DNA from: Thermosynechococcus sp. M98_K2018_005 | Lineage (GTDB): Bacteria > Cyanobacteriota > Cyanobacteriia > Thermosynechococcales > Thermosynechococcaceae | Direction of reading: 5' to 3' | Assembly (NCBI RefSeq): GCF_015295825.1 | Contig: NZ_DVEH01000020.1 | Coordinates: 1 to 45,243, forward strand | Length of the DNA stretch: 45,243 nucleotides | In this document: in pieces, positions 11,819 to 21,152 of the stretch | How the letters are laid out: every line of letters starts with the position of its first letter | Numbering within the stretch: position 1 is the first letter of the stretch | Made by a program: the position numbers and the translations under genes | Notes under the pieces: model-generated | Databases searched by the model: none | What the model saw: the letters and a program-made list of their open reading frames with translations, nothing else | Told to the model about the DNA's origin: nothing

Positions 11819-12313
11819 GTGAATAAACTGCAAGAGTGGGGTTTCAGCAAAGACTGGTGGCGCAACCAGCGGGGAGAACTTTGGGTCATTGGCCAAACAG
11901 TACTCAGTATCGGCTTTATTCTCTTGCCGCTGGTACGAGTGGTTACCCTGCCCTCGGCGGTGCGCCTAGGATTGACCCTTGGCTTGGGGCTGATTGGCCT
12001 TGGTCTAGGCATTGCTGGCTTGTTTCACCTAGGGAACAACTTGACACCCCTACCCCATCCCAAAGAAGACAGTCAGTTAGTGACCACGGGGGTTTATGCT
12101 TGGGTGCGCCATCCCATCTACAGCAGTGTCATCTTTTTGGCCTTGGCCTATGGGGTATGGCAAATGAGTCTTTCCCATGGGCTGGGGGCGATCGCCCTCT
12201 TCATTTTCTTTGACCGCAAGGCGGCTCAAGAGGAGCAGTGGCTATCGGCCAAGTTTAAGGACTACCCCACCTATCGGCAGACGGTGAAAAAACTGATTCC
12301 TCTTCTCTACTAA
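11819..12313 (+). CDS. Isoprenylcysteine carboxyl methyltransferase-like membrane protein
   Basis: The protein has three or four hydrophobic helices and the C-terminal signature of the ICMT/NnrU-like family: GVYAWVRHPIYSSV, then FFDRKAAQEEQWLSAKFKDYPTYRQTVKKLIP. In that family the conserved HP, EE and Y residues shape the S-adenosylmethionine and substrate site. Bacterial members are seldom characterised, so the substrate is unknown. The frame is open from a TTG at 11789, only four bases after the preceding stop. I prefer the GTG at 11819, giving 164 residues, but the start is uncertain. It is probably co-transcribed with the Fe-S-like membrane protein upstream. Confidence 0.75.
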   Translation: MNKLQEWGFSKDWWRNQRGELWVIGQTVLSIGFILLPLVRVVTLPSAVRLGLTLGLGLIGLGLGIAGLFHLGNNLTPLPHPKEDSQLVTTGVYAWVRHPIYSSVIFLALAYGVWQMSLSHGLGAIALFIFFDRKAAQEEQWLSAKFKDYPTYRQTVKKLIPLLY

Positions 12314-12402
12314 TTTTTGTCCTTTTGCTGGCAAACAACTTGCCGCAGACTGGATACAGGGTGGTTGAACACTATCGCCATCGCCCCCTTGCGGAAGTTC
12401 TG

Positions 12403-15147
12403 ATGAATGTTGTCCTTTGTCATCAAATTGCTGATTTTGATACCCTTGGGGCAGCCGTTGGTCTGACCCGCCTTTATCCGGGGACGAAAATTGTCTTGAC
12501 CGGAGGGACCCATCCCAAGGTGAGGGAGTTTTTGGCCTACCATCGCGATGAATACCCTCTCATTGAAGCAAGAGCCGTTGATCCTAGGCAATTACGGCAG
12601 ATTTGGGTGGTGGATACGCAGTGGCGCCGCCAGTTGGGGCCAGCAGCAGGATGGCTAGATCACCCCCAAGTACAGATTGGCCTGTATGATCACCATTTGG
12701 AGATGACAGGGGATATTGTCCCGCAGCAGCAATGGTTAGAACCTGTGGGGGCAACCAGCACCATTATTTGCGAACAGTTGCAGAGCGCAGAGATTCGCCT
12801 TACACCCACAGAAGCAACGGTTCTCGCCCTGGGGATTCACGCGGATACGGGTTCCTTGACCTTTGAGCAAACTACGGTGCGGGATGTGCAGGCCTTGGTA
12901 TGGCTGTTGAGCCAAGGGGCCAATCAGCGGGCGATCGCCACCTATGCCGAGGCTGGCTTGAGTGCAGACCTGCAACCCTATTTGCAGCAGGCGTGGGCAA
13001 ATCTCCAGCAAGTGGTTTATCAGGGCTATCGGCTGGGCTGGGTACTGCTGCGCACAGCGGAGTATCTCCCCGGCCTCTCGCGGTTAATCACCCAATTGGC
13101 AGATCTGAGTGAATGCGATGCCATTCTCCTGGGCCACTCCTATCGCCAACATCATCTCGCCATTATTGCCCGCAGCCAAATTCCCAATGTCAATGTTGCC
13201 CATTTACTGGCTCCCCTTGGCGGGGGTGGCCATGCCCAAGCCGCCGCAGTGACGATGACCACAGACCAGCCGCAGGCGGTGCTCAAAGAGGTATTTACAG
13301 CGCTCCAAGCACAAATTCCCCATCCGCCAACGGCAGCAGAACTCATGTCCTCACCCGTGCGAACGGTACGTCCAGAAACCCCCATTGCCGATGCCCACCG
13401 CGTCTTGCTGCGCTATGGCCACTCTGGTCTGTCGGTGGTGAGTGCCGCAGGAGAACTTCAGGGGATTATTTCACGGCGGGATTTGGATGTAGCGCTGCAC
13501 CACGGCTTTGCCCATGCCCCGGTCAAAGGGTATATGAAAGCACCAGTGCGCACGGTTTCCCCCACAACGCCACTGCCAGAGATCCAAGCCCTCATGGTGC
13601 AGTACGATATTGGGCGGTTACCAGTGGTGAATGAGCAAGGTGATCTGGTCGGAATTGTCACCCGTACCGATGTGCTGCGCCACCTTTATGCCCTCGGCCG
13701 CGAAACGGAAACGGTCTGCCCCTTGCCAACCCTAAATCTTTACGAGGCACTGCAACAACGGCTGCCGGAGCAACTGTGGACACTACTACAACGGGCGGCA
13801 GCGATCGCCAAGGAACGCGGCTGGCAACTGTACCTTGTTGGCGGTGCAGTGCGGGATCTGCTGCTGGCGATCGCCCAAGGGAATCACCATTTACCGACAC
13901 GGGAGTTTGATTTAGTGGTGGATGGGGTACAACAGGAGGAAGCCGCCGGCGTGCATTTGGCACAAGCACTCCATGACCTCTACCCAGAAACCGATTTACA
14001 GATCTACGGTCAGTTTCAAACCGCTGCCCTCCACTGGCCGAAAGTCTCGCCCTTGGCCGGGTTTGCTGTGGATATTGCCACCGCCCGCAGTGAGTTTTAT
14101 CCCTATCCAGCCGCGCATCCGGAAGTGGCCGCCAGTTCGATTCGCCAAGATCTCTACCGCCGCGACTTTACAATCAATGCCCTAGCCATGCGCCTGACAC
14201 CACCGCGCCATGGGGAGGTTCTGGACTTCTTTGGCGGACGGGAGGATTTGCAGCAGCGACTGATTCGGGTGCTCCACCCCAATAGTTTTATTGAAGACCC
14301 GACGCGGATTTTTCGAGCCGTGCGTTTTGCTGTGCGCCTTGGCTTTGACCTAGAGCCGCAAACCCGCCAGTACATTGAATATGCCCTGACAAGCGGCGTC
14401 TTTGCCACCCGCGATCGCGCGCCCCGAGAGGGCGATCGCCCGCCCTCAAAACGGCCTTCCCTACAAAGTCGGCTGCGCAATGAACTGCGCCACATCCTTG
14501 AACTGCCCCTTGCGCCAACCGAACACTTTGGCGGTGAGCGTGCCTTGACATTACTAGCGGAGTTGGGTGCCCTTGAGTGTTTGGATCGCCAAGTCACCTT
14601 TGACCAGGCGGCCAAGGTGCGCTTGAAATTGGTTTGGGAGTGGTGGCCCGAGGTTCCTGAGCGGCGAGAGTGGCAAACCTTTCCCCTGTGGGAGCTAGAA
14701 CTCTTGGCCTTGATTGTGACTGTCCCCACTGCTGGGGCGATCGCCCGTCAACTGCAACTGGGGGAGCACATCTGTGCGTGGCTCGACACCTTTCCTCAAT
14801 GCCAACAGGAATGGCAGACATTGCGGCAGAGCCAGCAACAGCGCAGTCGCTACTATGAATTCTTAGAAAGTCAGCCCCTACCAGTGATTGTGCTTTTGGC
14901 AGCGGTACAGCAGGCCCAGGGTAGCGAAGCCGATTTAGGGGATGTCGCCCTATTGCGGGAGTATCTCTGGCATTGGCGATTGCAAAAGCCGCCCTTAAAT
15001 GGCCATGATTTGCAACAATTGGGCTATCCTCGCGGGCCTCAGTTACGGCAAATTCTCCTTGCCCTGCGATCGGCAATGCTCGATGGCCTTGTCAGCGATC
15101 GCCCCAGTGCCATTGCCTATGTTGCAGCCCATTTCCCCAAACCATGA
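12403..15147 (+). CDS. DHH phosphoesterase - CBS pair - tRNA nucleotidyltransferase fusion
   Basis: This is a 914-residue three-part protein. Residues 1-300 form a DHH phosphoesterase: HQIADFDTLGAA, VVDTQ, the DHH triad at 96-98, GIHADTGS, and the DHHA1 glycine motif GGGGHAQAAA. Two CBS repeats begin near residues 315 and 378 (SSPVRTVRPETP and KAPVRTVSPTTP). The last half is a class II CCA-adding enzyme/poly(A) polymerase: LVGGAVRD at 478-485, FDLVVDG, RRDFTINALAMR, and EDPTRIFRAVRFAVRLGF. It probably repairs tRNA 3' ends, with the DHH part possibly acting on nucleotides or RNA. The ATG at 12403 has GGAAG upstream; the frame extends to a TTG at 12325. The last four bases overlap the next gene. 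Confidence 0.88.
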   Translation: MNVVLCHQIADFDTLGAAVGLTRLYPGTKIVLTGGTHPKVREFLAYHRDEYPLIEARAVDPRQLRQIWVVDTQWRRQLGPAAGWLDHPQVQIGLYDHHLEMTGDIVPQQQWLEPVGATSTIICEQLQSAEIRLTPTEATVLALGIHADTGSLTFEQTTVRDVQALVWLLSQGANQRAIATYAEAGLSADLQPYLQQAWANLQQVVYQGYRLGWVLLRTAEYLPGLSRLITQLADLSECDAILLGHSYRQHHLAIIARSQIPNVNVAHLLAPLGGGGHAQAAAVTMTTDQPQAVLKEVFTALQAQIPHPPTAAELMSSPVRTVRPETPIADAHRVLLRYGHSGLSVVSAAGELQGIISRRDLDVALHHGFAHAPVKGYMKAPVRTVSPTTPLPEIQALMVQYDIGRLPVVNEQGDLVGIVTRTDVLRHLYALGRETETVCPLPTLNLYEALQQRLPEQLWTLLQRAAAIAKERGWQLYLVGGAVRDLLLAIAQGNHHLPTREFDLVVDGVQQEEAAGVHLAQALHDLYPETDLQIYGQFQTAALHWPKVSPLAGFAVDIATARSEFYPYPAAHPEVAASSIRQDLYRRDFTINALAMRLTPPRHGEVLDFFGGREDLQQRLIRVLHPNSFIEDPTRIFRAVRFAVRLGFDLEPQTRQYIEYALTSGVFATRDRAPREGDRPPSKRPSLQSRLRNELRHILELPLAPTEHFGGERALTLLAELGALECLDRQVTFDQAAKVRLKLVWEWWPEVPERREWQTFPLWELELLALIVTVPTAGAIARQLQLGEHICAWLDTFPQCQQEWQTLRQSQQQRSRYYEFLESQPLPVIVLLAAVQQAQGSEADLGDVALLREYLWHWRLQKPPLNGHDLQQLGYPRGPQLRQILLALRSAMLDGLVSDRPSAIAYVAAHFPKP

Positions 15148-16079
15148 ATTGGTTTCGCCCTGTCATTGGTCAGCCAACCGCTGTCCAACTTTTGACCCAT
15201 GCCCTCGATCGCCAGCGACTTGCCCCCGCCTATCTCTTTGTTGGACCTGAGGGGGTAGGCCGTGCCCTCACTGCCCGCTGTTTTCTGCAAGGGATTCTCA
15301 ATGAGGCCAGCGATCTCAGCAACCACCCCGATGTCCTCTGGATTGAACCCACCTACAGTGTCCAAGGGACACTCTACACTCGGCGCCAACTCCTCGCCGC
15401 TGAGAAGGAGATTCCCCGCAGTGCCCCCCAGATTCGCCTCGAGCAAATTCGCCAACTCAGCCGTCACCTCAGCCAACCGCCGATGCGTGCGTCGCGATCG
15501 CTGGTGGTCTTGGCCCAAGCGGAAACCATGAACGAAGCTGCGGCCAATGCCCTACTGAAAACCCTCGAAGCACCGGGGCGCGCCACGTTAATTCTCATTG
15601 CCCCCAGTCCGTCAGCGCTCTTGAATACGATTGTTTCCCGCTGTCAGAAAATTCCCTTCTATCCCCTCAATCGTCACGATGTCGAACAGGTATTGAAACA
15701 GGTGGCGCCCCCTGAGTTTTGGCACGAGGTTACTCCCGCCCTTTTGGAGTTGGGGGCTGGCTCTCCGGGAGCGATTCTGCAGGCGTGGCAAACATGGCAA
15801 GAAATTCCTGAGGCGTTTCGCCACCTCGGTGAACAGTTAACTGCCCCCCTACCTCTGCAAACTGCTTTGGAATTGGCACGGGACATCACTCAATCCCTCG
15901 ATGTGGAACGGCAGCTTTGGCTTCTCAGTCTCATGCAGCAACAACTTTGGTATGGGGAAGAATTCCCTCGGTGTGTTGCGGTGCTTCAGCAATTGGAGCG
16001 TGCTCGCCAATATTTACAGCAGTACGTTCAGCCTCGCCTCGTCTGGGAGGTGTTACTGATGCAGTTGGGGACCGTGTGA
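15144..16079 (+). CDS. holB: DNA polymerase III subunit delta'
   Basis: Delta' is the rigid stator of the clamp loader, which places the beta clamp on DNA. The 311-residue protein opens IGQPTAVQLLTHALDRQRLAPAYLFVGPEGVGRAL. It has the conserved delta' core: ASRSLVVLAQAETMNEAAANALLKTLEAPGRATLILI, followed by sensor 1 SPSALLNTIVSRCQKIPF. The phosphate-loop equivalent GPEGVGRA is degenerate, as expected for a subunit that does not hydrolyse ATP. The ATG overlaps the upstream TGA (ATGA), so translation is coupled to the DHH-CBS-nucleotidyltransferase gene. Confidence 0.88.
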   Translation: MNWFRPVIGQPTAVQLLTHALDRQRLAPAYLFVGPEGVGRALTARCFLQGILNEASDLSNHPDVLWIEPTYSVQGTLYTRRQLLAAEKEIPRSAPQIRLEQIRQLSRHLSQPPMRASRSLVVLAQAETMNEAAANALLKTLEAPGRATLILIAPSPSALLNTIVSRCQKIPFYPLNRHDVEQVLKQVAPPEFWHEVTPALLELGAGSPGAILQAWQTWQEIPEAFRHLGEQLTAPLPLQTALELARDITQSLDVERQLWLLSLMQQQLWYGEEFPRCVAVLQQLERARQYLQQYVQPRLVWEVLLMQLGTV

Positions 16080-16104
16080 TAGGCTATCGGCAGCAGTTGG
16101 GAAG

Positions 16105-17358
16105 ATGATTGGACAGATGATGGCGAAGCAACAATGGTTGGGGGCGATCGCGATCGCGGTACTCTTGGGGGGATGCCAGTCGGCAATGAGTCGCTTAGAC
16201 TCACCGGCAGTCGCGCGTCCAGAAAGTGAAGGGGTCGCTGCCGATGTGGCTGTGGCACGCTTGGCACAATTAGACGCTGATACAACCCTCACGGGTACCA
16301 CTCGCCCCTACCGTGAAGTAATGGTGCGATCGCAGGTGGAAGGCCAAGTGATTCGCCTCGGTGTGGATGTGGGCGATCGCGTGCAATCGGGGCAACTGTT
16401 GGCGGAGGTGGATCCCGTTGTCCTCAAAAACGCCGTCTTTGAAGCAGAGGCAGAATTGGCTGCCCGTCGCAACGAGGTGATCCAAGCCCAAGCCGCCGTC
16501 AATCGCGCCCGTACAGCCGTCGAAGAAGCCCGTCTTACCCTCCAACAGGCGGAAAGTGATGCCCGCCGCCTTGAAACCCTGCTGCGAGAGGGTGCCGTCT
16601 CAACGCAAGCAGCGGAACAGGCACGCACAACGGCGCAAACAGCACGGCAGGTACTGCGGTCTCGTGAAGCAGAGGTGGTGACTGCGCAACAGGGGGTGGC
16701 CGTTGCCCAAGGACGAGTACAAGCCCAAACCGCCTTTGTCCAACAGGCACGGGCACGGTTGAATCAAGCTCTCCTGCGATCGCCCCTCAATGGCGTGGTG
16801 CTAGAGCGACTAACAGAAGTGGGCAACCTACTGCAACCAGGGGGAGAAGTTCTCCGCCTTGGCGATATTCGTCAACTCAAAGTTGTTGTGGAAGTCTCGG
16901 AACGGGAATTAGCGAGATTAGCTCCCGGCCAAAGAGCAACCGTGACGTTGGATGCCGTGCCCAACCGCCCCTATGAAGGACGGATTACGCGAATTTCACC
17001 TGCCGCCGCCGATGCCCGTCTGATTCCTGTAGAAGTCGTGATTGACAATGCCGATGAACGCTTGGGCAGTGGTTTACTGGCACGGGTCGCTTTCCAAGGA
17101 GCGAATGCGCCGCGCTTGATGATTCCCCAATCCGCCCTCAGTGGTTTTGAGGAGGGGCAACTATCCTCACGGCAAGGCAGCGTTTTTGTGGTTGTTGGCG
17201 ATCGCGTACAGGCGCGGCAGGTCACCCTTGGTCAACGGCGGGAGGGCAAAGTGGAAATCCTCAGTGGCCTGAATGCCGGCGATCGCTACGTCGTCCGTTC
17301 GGGTCGCCCCCTGCGGGACGGGGATAAAATTCGCCCCAGCATCCTCTCTGAAGGCTAA
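16105..17358 (+). CDS. RND-type efflux adaptor (membrane fusion) lipoprotein
   Basis: Periplasmic adaptor of the HlyD/AcrA family, 417 residues from the first ATG. The signal peptide ends in the lipobox LLGGC with Cys at residue 24. A start at 16117 or 16120 is also plausible because GGA sits just upstream of those ATGs. A biotinyl-lipoyl half-domain (VRSQVEGQVIRLGVDVGDRVQSGQLLAEVD) leads into a long Ala/Gln/Arg-rich coiled coil. The second half-motif (RSPLNGVVLERLTEVGNLLQPGG), a beta barrel and a membrane-proximal domain follow. The usual RND pump and TolC genes are not adjacent, so it is an orphan adaptor here. It converges on the pyruvate-kinase-like gene, with eight bases between the stop codons. 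Confidence 0.88.
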   Translation: MIGQMMAKQQWLGAIAIAVLLGGCQSAMSRLDSPAVARPESEGVAADVAVARLAQLDADTTLTGTTRPYREVMVRSQVEGQVIRLGVDVGDRVQSGQLLAEVDPVVLKNAVFEAEAELAARRNEVIQAQAAVNRARTAVEEARLTLQQAESDARRLETLLREGAVSTQAAEQARTTAQTARQVLRSREAEVVTAQQGVAVAQGRVQAQTAFVQQARARLNQALLRSPLNGVVLERLTEVGNLLQPGGEVLRLGDIRQLKVVVEVSERELARLAPGQRATVTLDAVPNRPYEGRITRISPAAADARLIPVEVVIDNADERLGSGLLARVAFQGANAPRLMIPQSALSGFEEGQLSSRQGSVFVVVGDRVQARQVTLGQRREGKVEILSGLNAGDRYVVRSGRPLRDGDKIRPSILSEG

Positions 17359-17366
17359 CTAGAGGT

Positions 17367-18871
17367 TTATTGGCGCACAATTGTCTCGTAGGGGTGCCAC
17401 GAGTGCAGTGCCCGCAGTTGCGGTGTTTTCTTTTGCTGGTGGGCTTCCATGCGGGCAAGGACATCATCGAGGATATCCACTGCCAGTCCCACATAGGGGC
17501 CTTTGTTGAGCATGACACACTCCGCTCGCTCCGCCATAGCGGCATCAGTGATTTCCGCACGGGAGGGCACGCCTTTTTTCACCAAGTTTTCAAGGACTTG
17601 GGTCGCCCAAACCACCGGCACATGGGCAGCTTCACAGAGCCAGAGGATTTCCTCCTGCATTTCCGCCAAGCGTTGGTAGCCAATTTCAACCGCGAGATCG
17701 CCCCGGGCAATCATGACGCCAAAGGGTTGCCGCCCCGCCGCTTGGATGATCATTTCTGGCAGTGCCCGAATTGCTTTCGGGGTCTCAATTTTGGCAATGA
17801 TGCCCATCTGGTCAGCGCGATCGCCACAACAATGCTCCAGTTCCCGTTGTAGTAGGGCAATATCCTCGGCGGACTGGACATAGGAGTAGCCAATGATATC
17901 GGCATGGCGGCAAGCAAAGGCCAGATGCTCGCGATCGCTCTCGGTCAGCGGACACAGGCGCAAATCACTGTCGGGAAAGTTCAAGCCCTTGGCCACTTTC
18001 AGTCGCTGCCCTTCCTTGCAGTGGGTAATGGTGAGTTCTACCCCTTGGGCATCTTTGCTGACAATGCGACCGCCAATGTGGCCATCGTCAATCCAAACCC
18101 GCTGCCCCACCTCTAACTGGGGCAAAATTTCTGGCAAGGAGCAGGTGAATTGCGGTATTGCTCCGCCATCAGGGCAAATTTCCGTCGTTAGCCGCAGGCG
18201 ATCGCCGCCGTGGACGCGCACCGTTTGCGGAAAAATGTCAGCAATGCGGGGTTTTGGTCCCCCCAAGTCCATCAGAATTTTGCAGGGTTGACCGGTAATG
18301 TGGCTTGCCGCTTGCAGGTGCTGAATCATCGCTTCCCAAGTGGTGGGGTCATCGTGGGCACAGTTGATGCGGGCACAGTTCATCCCCTTGCGCAGGAGCG
18401 TAATACTCCATTGCGGGTCCGTGGCCGCTTGCGTAGGGAGCGTAACCATAATGCGCACATGGCGTTTGCCACGAATCGAGCCAAAAAGTTCTGCCGTTTG
18501 GCGGCGCAGTTGGCGATCGCCCGCAAAAAAAGCCTCTAAGGGCGGGGGGGCAGTGACTCAGGGGTATGGCACAGGGCGCCGAGGGTATTGATCACCGCAT
18601 CCAAATTGGGGAGCACCCGCGACTCAATCCGTCCTAAGGACGATAACCCCCAAGGCATCAAGGCCATTTGAACTGCCCGTAGGTCCCGCCAGCGCAAGGC
18701 CAAATAGTAGGCAAGATTGCGCGCACTAGGTATAAATTCGGATCGCTTAATTCTTGATTGCCACTGTTGAAAACGAGCTTCCCCCTCTTTGGTAATTTCC
18801 TGCCGCAGTTCTAACAGGCTATGGAGCAAGGCAATGGGTGAAACTGGTACCGTTGGTGCCTCCAGCAACAT
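17367..18871 (-). pseudogene. Pyruvate-kinase-like protein, split by a frameshift in a C7 run
   Basis: The real start is ATG 18871, with a strong AGGAGG six bases upstream. The first 110 residues (LRQEITKEGEARFQQWQ, SARNLAYYLALRWRDLRAVQ, GLSSLGRIESRVLPNLDAV) run into a TAG at 18536. The coding sequence resumes in another frame as LEAFFAGDRQLRRQTAELFG and continues as the kinase barrel. That part has INCAHDD, the catalytic-Lys segment IIAKIETPKAI, MIARGDLAVEIG and ATQVLENLVKKGVPSRAEITDAA. Seven C (G on plus strand, 18544-18550) lie at the break; an eighth would restore one frame of about 501 residues. The C-terminal regulatory domain of classical pyruvate kinase is absent, as in this N-extended subfamily. 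A shorter product could start at the ATG at 18458. Sequencing error, real mutation and slippage cannot be told apart here. Confidence 0.8.
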
Positions 18872-19249
18872 GACCGCCTCCTACGATAGTTTTTAAAGGA
18901 TTTCATGATTGGGTTGAACTCATGACAAAGCAAGATTTCATAAGGGTTTGAGGAAATTTTAATGATTGTTGAAAACAATGAATTGATGGCTGAACAGTAC
19001 CCCTCACTGCAAAACACAAATAAACACTTCTTTACATCAACGGCCTGCAACGAACGGTCGTGTAGGAACCGTCGTGCTTTCTGACACAACTCTATCTATC
19101 CTTCAGTATATCTACTAACCTTTTTCGAGAATCTTAATTTTCTCCCAAGCAAAAGGATTAAGAGTTACTACAAGCGTTCCAAACCGATTTCCCAGTTCTG
19201 TTATGTTCTCAATAGAGATGTTGATTGTCTTGCCCTTACCAGTGCCCCT
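18872..19249. other. AT-rich intergenic region, no gene recognised
   Basis: This 378-base stretch is clearly more AT-rich than the flanking genes and has no HIP1 octamer. It separates the pyruvate-kinase-like gene (-) from the hypothetical gene at 19250 (+) and so must hold two promoters. ATTGTT (18965-18970) and AACAAT (18974-18979) form a perfect inverted repeat around GAA, about 95 bases upstream of the minus-strand start. A frame across 18811-19089 on the minus strand looks like chance sequence. Confidence 0.4.
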
Positions 19250-19582
19250 ATGGATCGTCATCCTTCGTTGCAGTTACTCAAATACTCCTATCAGTCCGCA
19301 GTGGCCTGGTGCCAAGAACACGGCTGGACAGATCTCTTTATTGAGCAGTACCAGTATTGGGCGTTTCCGCCGGGGGGAGTGATGCCCCTACCCTTGCCCA
19401 CTGAGGGGCTGCAATTCATTGAACTGCCGCTTGCCTTCTCGCCGCAGCAACGACGCCTACAGATGTTAGCGCTGGCGATCGCCCTAGTCACCACGAGCTT
19501 GAGTGGCTGGCTTCAGTCTTTGTTGCCACTGGTCATTGGCTTTAGCTGCTGTGCCCTTTTGATTGCCGCCCAAGAACCCTAG
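19250..19582 (+). CDS. Hypothetical small membrane protein
   Basis: The 110-residue product has a soluble N-terminal half rich in aromatic residues (SYQSAVAWCQEHGWTDLFIEQYQYWAFPPGGVMPLPLP). A hydrophobic C-terminal half follows, forming two helices (about residues 66-84 and 87-105). The LFIEQYQYWAFPPGGVMP segment is the most distinctive part. I have the impression of a conserved cyanobacterial family but cannot name it. The ATG at 19250 is the only good start. Base and codon use match the neighbours, which supports a real gene. Confidence 0.6.
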   Translation: MDRHPSLQLLKYSYQSAVAWCQEHGWTDLFIEQYQYWAFPPGGVMPLPLPTEGLQFIELPLAFSPQQRRLQMLALAIALVTTSLSGWLQSLLPLVIGFSCCALLIAAQEP

Positions 19583-19632
19583 GGGGAATTCCTGATACAC
19601 TGGAAAGCTGGCCTGTATGCTAGCACTTCTCC

Positions 19633-19968
19633 TTGATTGGCTCATCTTCAGCAATAGAACAACCACCTGTCTTAGCGAGTGGGACTCAGTTCTACAGTCC
19701 CGGCTATTCCTTTAGCTATGAAGTGGTCGGTGCCTGTTGTCGCCTTTTTGACCGCGAGCAGTTGCCTTGGCCCTGTTGTCGCATCGCTTGGCGCAGCAAA
19801 GAACCCAGTTGGCGACGCATTGGCCGGCGGCTCGTCCTCGATAGTGCCACAAAACGACATCCCAGCTATTGGGTACGCCACATTGAAACGGGGGCAATGA
19901 TGGTGATTACGCTCTATGGGGTGGACCTAACCCCTAGCGATCGCCAGTGGTGGTACGGCAAGGGCTAA
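19633..19968 (+). CDS. Hypothetical soluble protein
   Basis: The 111-residue frame begins with TTG at 19633, since no ATG or GTG lies early in the frame. It contains a Cys-rich, Trp/Arg-rich middle (YEVVGACCRLFDREQLPWPCCRIAWRSKEPSWRRIGRRLV). It ends LTPSDRQWWYGKG. There is no signal peptide or membrane helix. It follows the preceding hypothetical gene by 50 bases and may share its transcript. I do not recognise a domain. Confidence 0.5.
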   Translation: MIGSSSAIEQPPVLASGTQFYSPGYSFSYEVVGACCRLFDREQLPWPCCRIAWRSKEPSWRRIGRRLVLDSATKRHPSYWVRHIETGAMMVITLYGVDLTPSDRQWWYGKG

Positions 19969-20048
19969 ACTTATTGCGAAGAAATTGCAAAAGCGCACGG
20001 GTAGTTTTAGAATACCTTTTAGCTTGAATTTAGGAGAGATTCTCAACT

Positions 20049-21119
20049 ATGCAGAAAGTAGGTCGCCGTGTATTGCTTGGCATGGGCGCGGGAGCGACGG
20101 CTTATGTTGCCCACCACCTCTGGAATCAACGCTCTGAATCCAGCAATGCCCAACAGCGACAGGCTGGGGGTGTGATCAATGTCTATTCGGCACGGCACTA
20201 CGACACTGACAAGGCCCTCTACAACGGTTTTACGCAGCAGACGGGGATTCGTGTCAACATTATTGAAGCTGAAGCCGATGCCCTGATTGAACGGATTCGC
20301 AGTGAAGGCAGTCGCACTCCCGCTGATGTACTCATTACGGTGGATGCCGGTCGCTTGTGGCGAGCACAGCAAGCCGGTATTTTGCAGCCGATTCAGTCAA
20401 GGGTACTCAATAGCGTTGTGCCAGCAAACCTACGGGAGCCTGAAGGACACTGGTTTGGTCTCTCGCGGCGGGTGCGTGTCCTGATTTACGATAGATCCAA
20501 GGTGAATCCCAACCAACTCTCCACCTACGAGGATCTGGCTAATCCCAAGTGGCGGCGGCAGATTCTTACTCGCAGTTCCAGCAATGTCTATAGTCAATCT
20601 CTGACGGGCTCATTATTGGCCATTCACGGTGCCAGGAAAACGGAAGACTGGGCACGGGGCCTGGTGCAGAACTTTGCCCGCCCGCCGGAGGGAAATGATA
20701 CCGCCCAAATTCGTGCCTGCGCAGCGGGGGTTGGCAGCATTGCAATTGCAAATCACTACTATCTAGCACGGTTGATTGCCTCAGATAAAGCAGAAGATCG
20801 TGCAGTTGCTGAGAAGGTGGGTTTATTTTTCCCCAATCAGCGCGATCGCGGTGCCCACGTGAATATCTGTGGCGGCGGTGTAGTGGCGGGTGCCCCCAAT
20901 CGTCAGGCGGCAATTCGCTTTTTGGAGTATCTGGTGAGTCCCAAGGCGCAGGAAATGTTTGCAATGGCCAACTTTGAATATCCAGTGCGCTCCGGAGTAC
21001 CCTTGCATCCGATTGTGCAGCAGTTTGGCAAGTTCCGAGGGCAAAATGTCAATGCAGCAGTTTTTGGCCGCAACAATGCCGAGGCTCTGCAGATTATGGA
21101 TCGGGCGGGGTGGCGCTAA
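20049..21119 (+). CDS. futA: Iron(III) ABC-transporter binding protein, FutA type
   Basis: FutA proteins capture ferric or ferrous iron for the FutBC importer or bind iron inside the cell. The 356-residue protein starts with a twin-arginine-like leader ([17 protein letters not shown]). The mature part begins [13 protein letters not shown], with iron-ligand candidates His50-Tyr51, Tyr181 (NVYSQS) and the Tyr237-Tyr238 pair (NHYYLARL). These match the His/Tyr ligand set of Synechocystis FutA1/FutA2. The Tat-like leader favours FutA2-type export, but FutA1 has a similar leader, so I do not assign the paralogue. Permease and ATPase genes are not adjacent. GGAG lies before the ATG. Confidence 0.88.
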   Translation: MQKVGRRVLLGMGAGATAYVAHHLWNQRSESSNAQQRQAGGVINVYSARHYDTDKALYNGFTQQTGIRVNIIEAEADALIERIRSEGSRTPADVLITVDAGRLWRAQQAGILQPIQSRVLNSVVPANLREPEGHWFGLSRRVRVLIYDRSKVNPNQLSTYEDLANPKWRRQILTRSSSNVYSQSLTGSLLAIHGARKTEDWARGLVQNFARPPEGNDTAQIRACAAGVGSIAIANHYYLARLIASDKAEDRAVAEKVGLFFPNQRDRGAHVNICGGGVVAGAPNRQAAIRFLEYLVSPKAQEMFAMANFEYPVRSGVPLHPIVQQFGKFRGQNVNAAVFGRNNAEALQIMDRAGWR

Positions 21120-21152
21120 GGTTCTAAAATGAGCGATCGCCCCCGTTGATCG

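Noticed and set aside
18811-19089. Minus-strand 92-codon frame upstream of the pyruvate-kinase-like gene
   Set aside because: Its composition looks random, it overlaps the true N-terminus in another frame, and it has no ribosome site.
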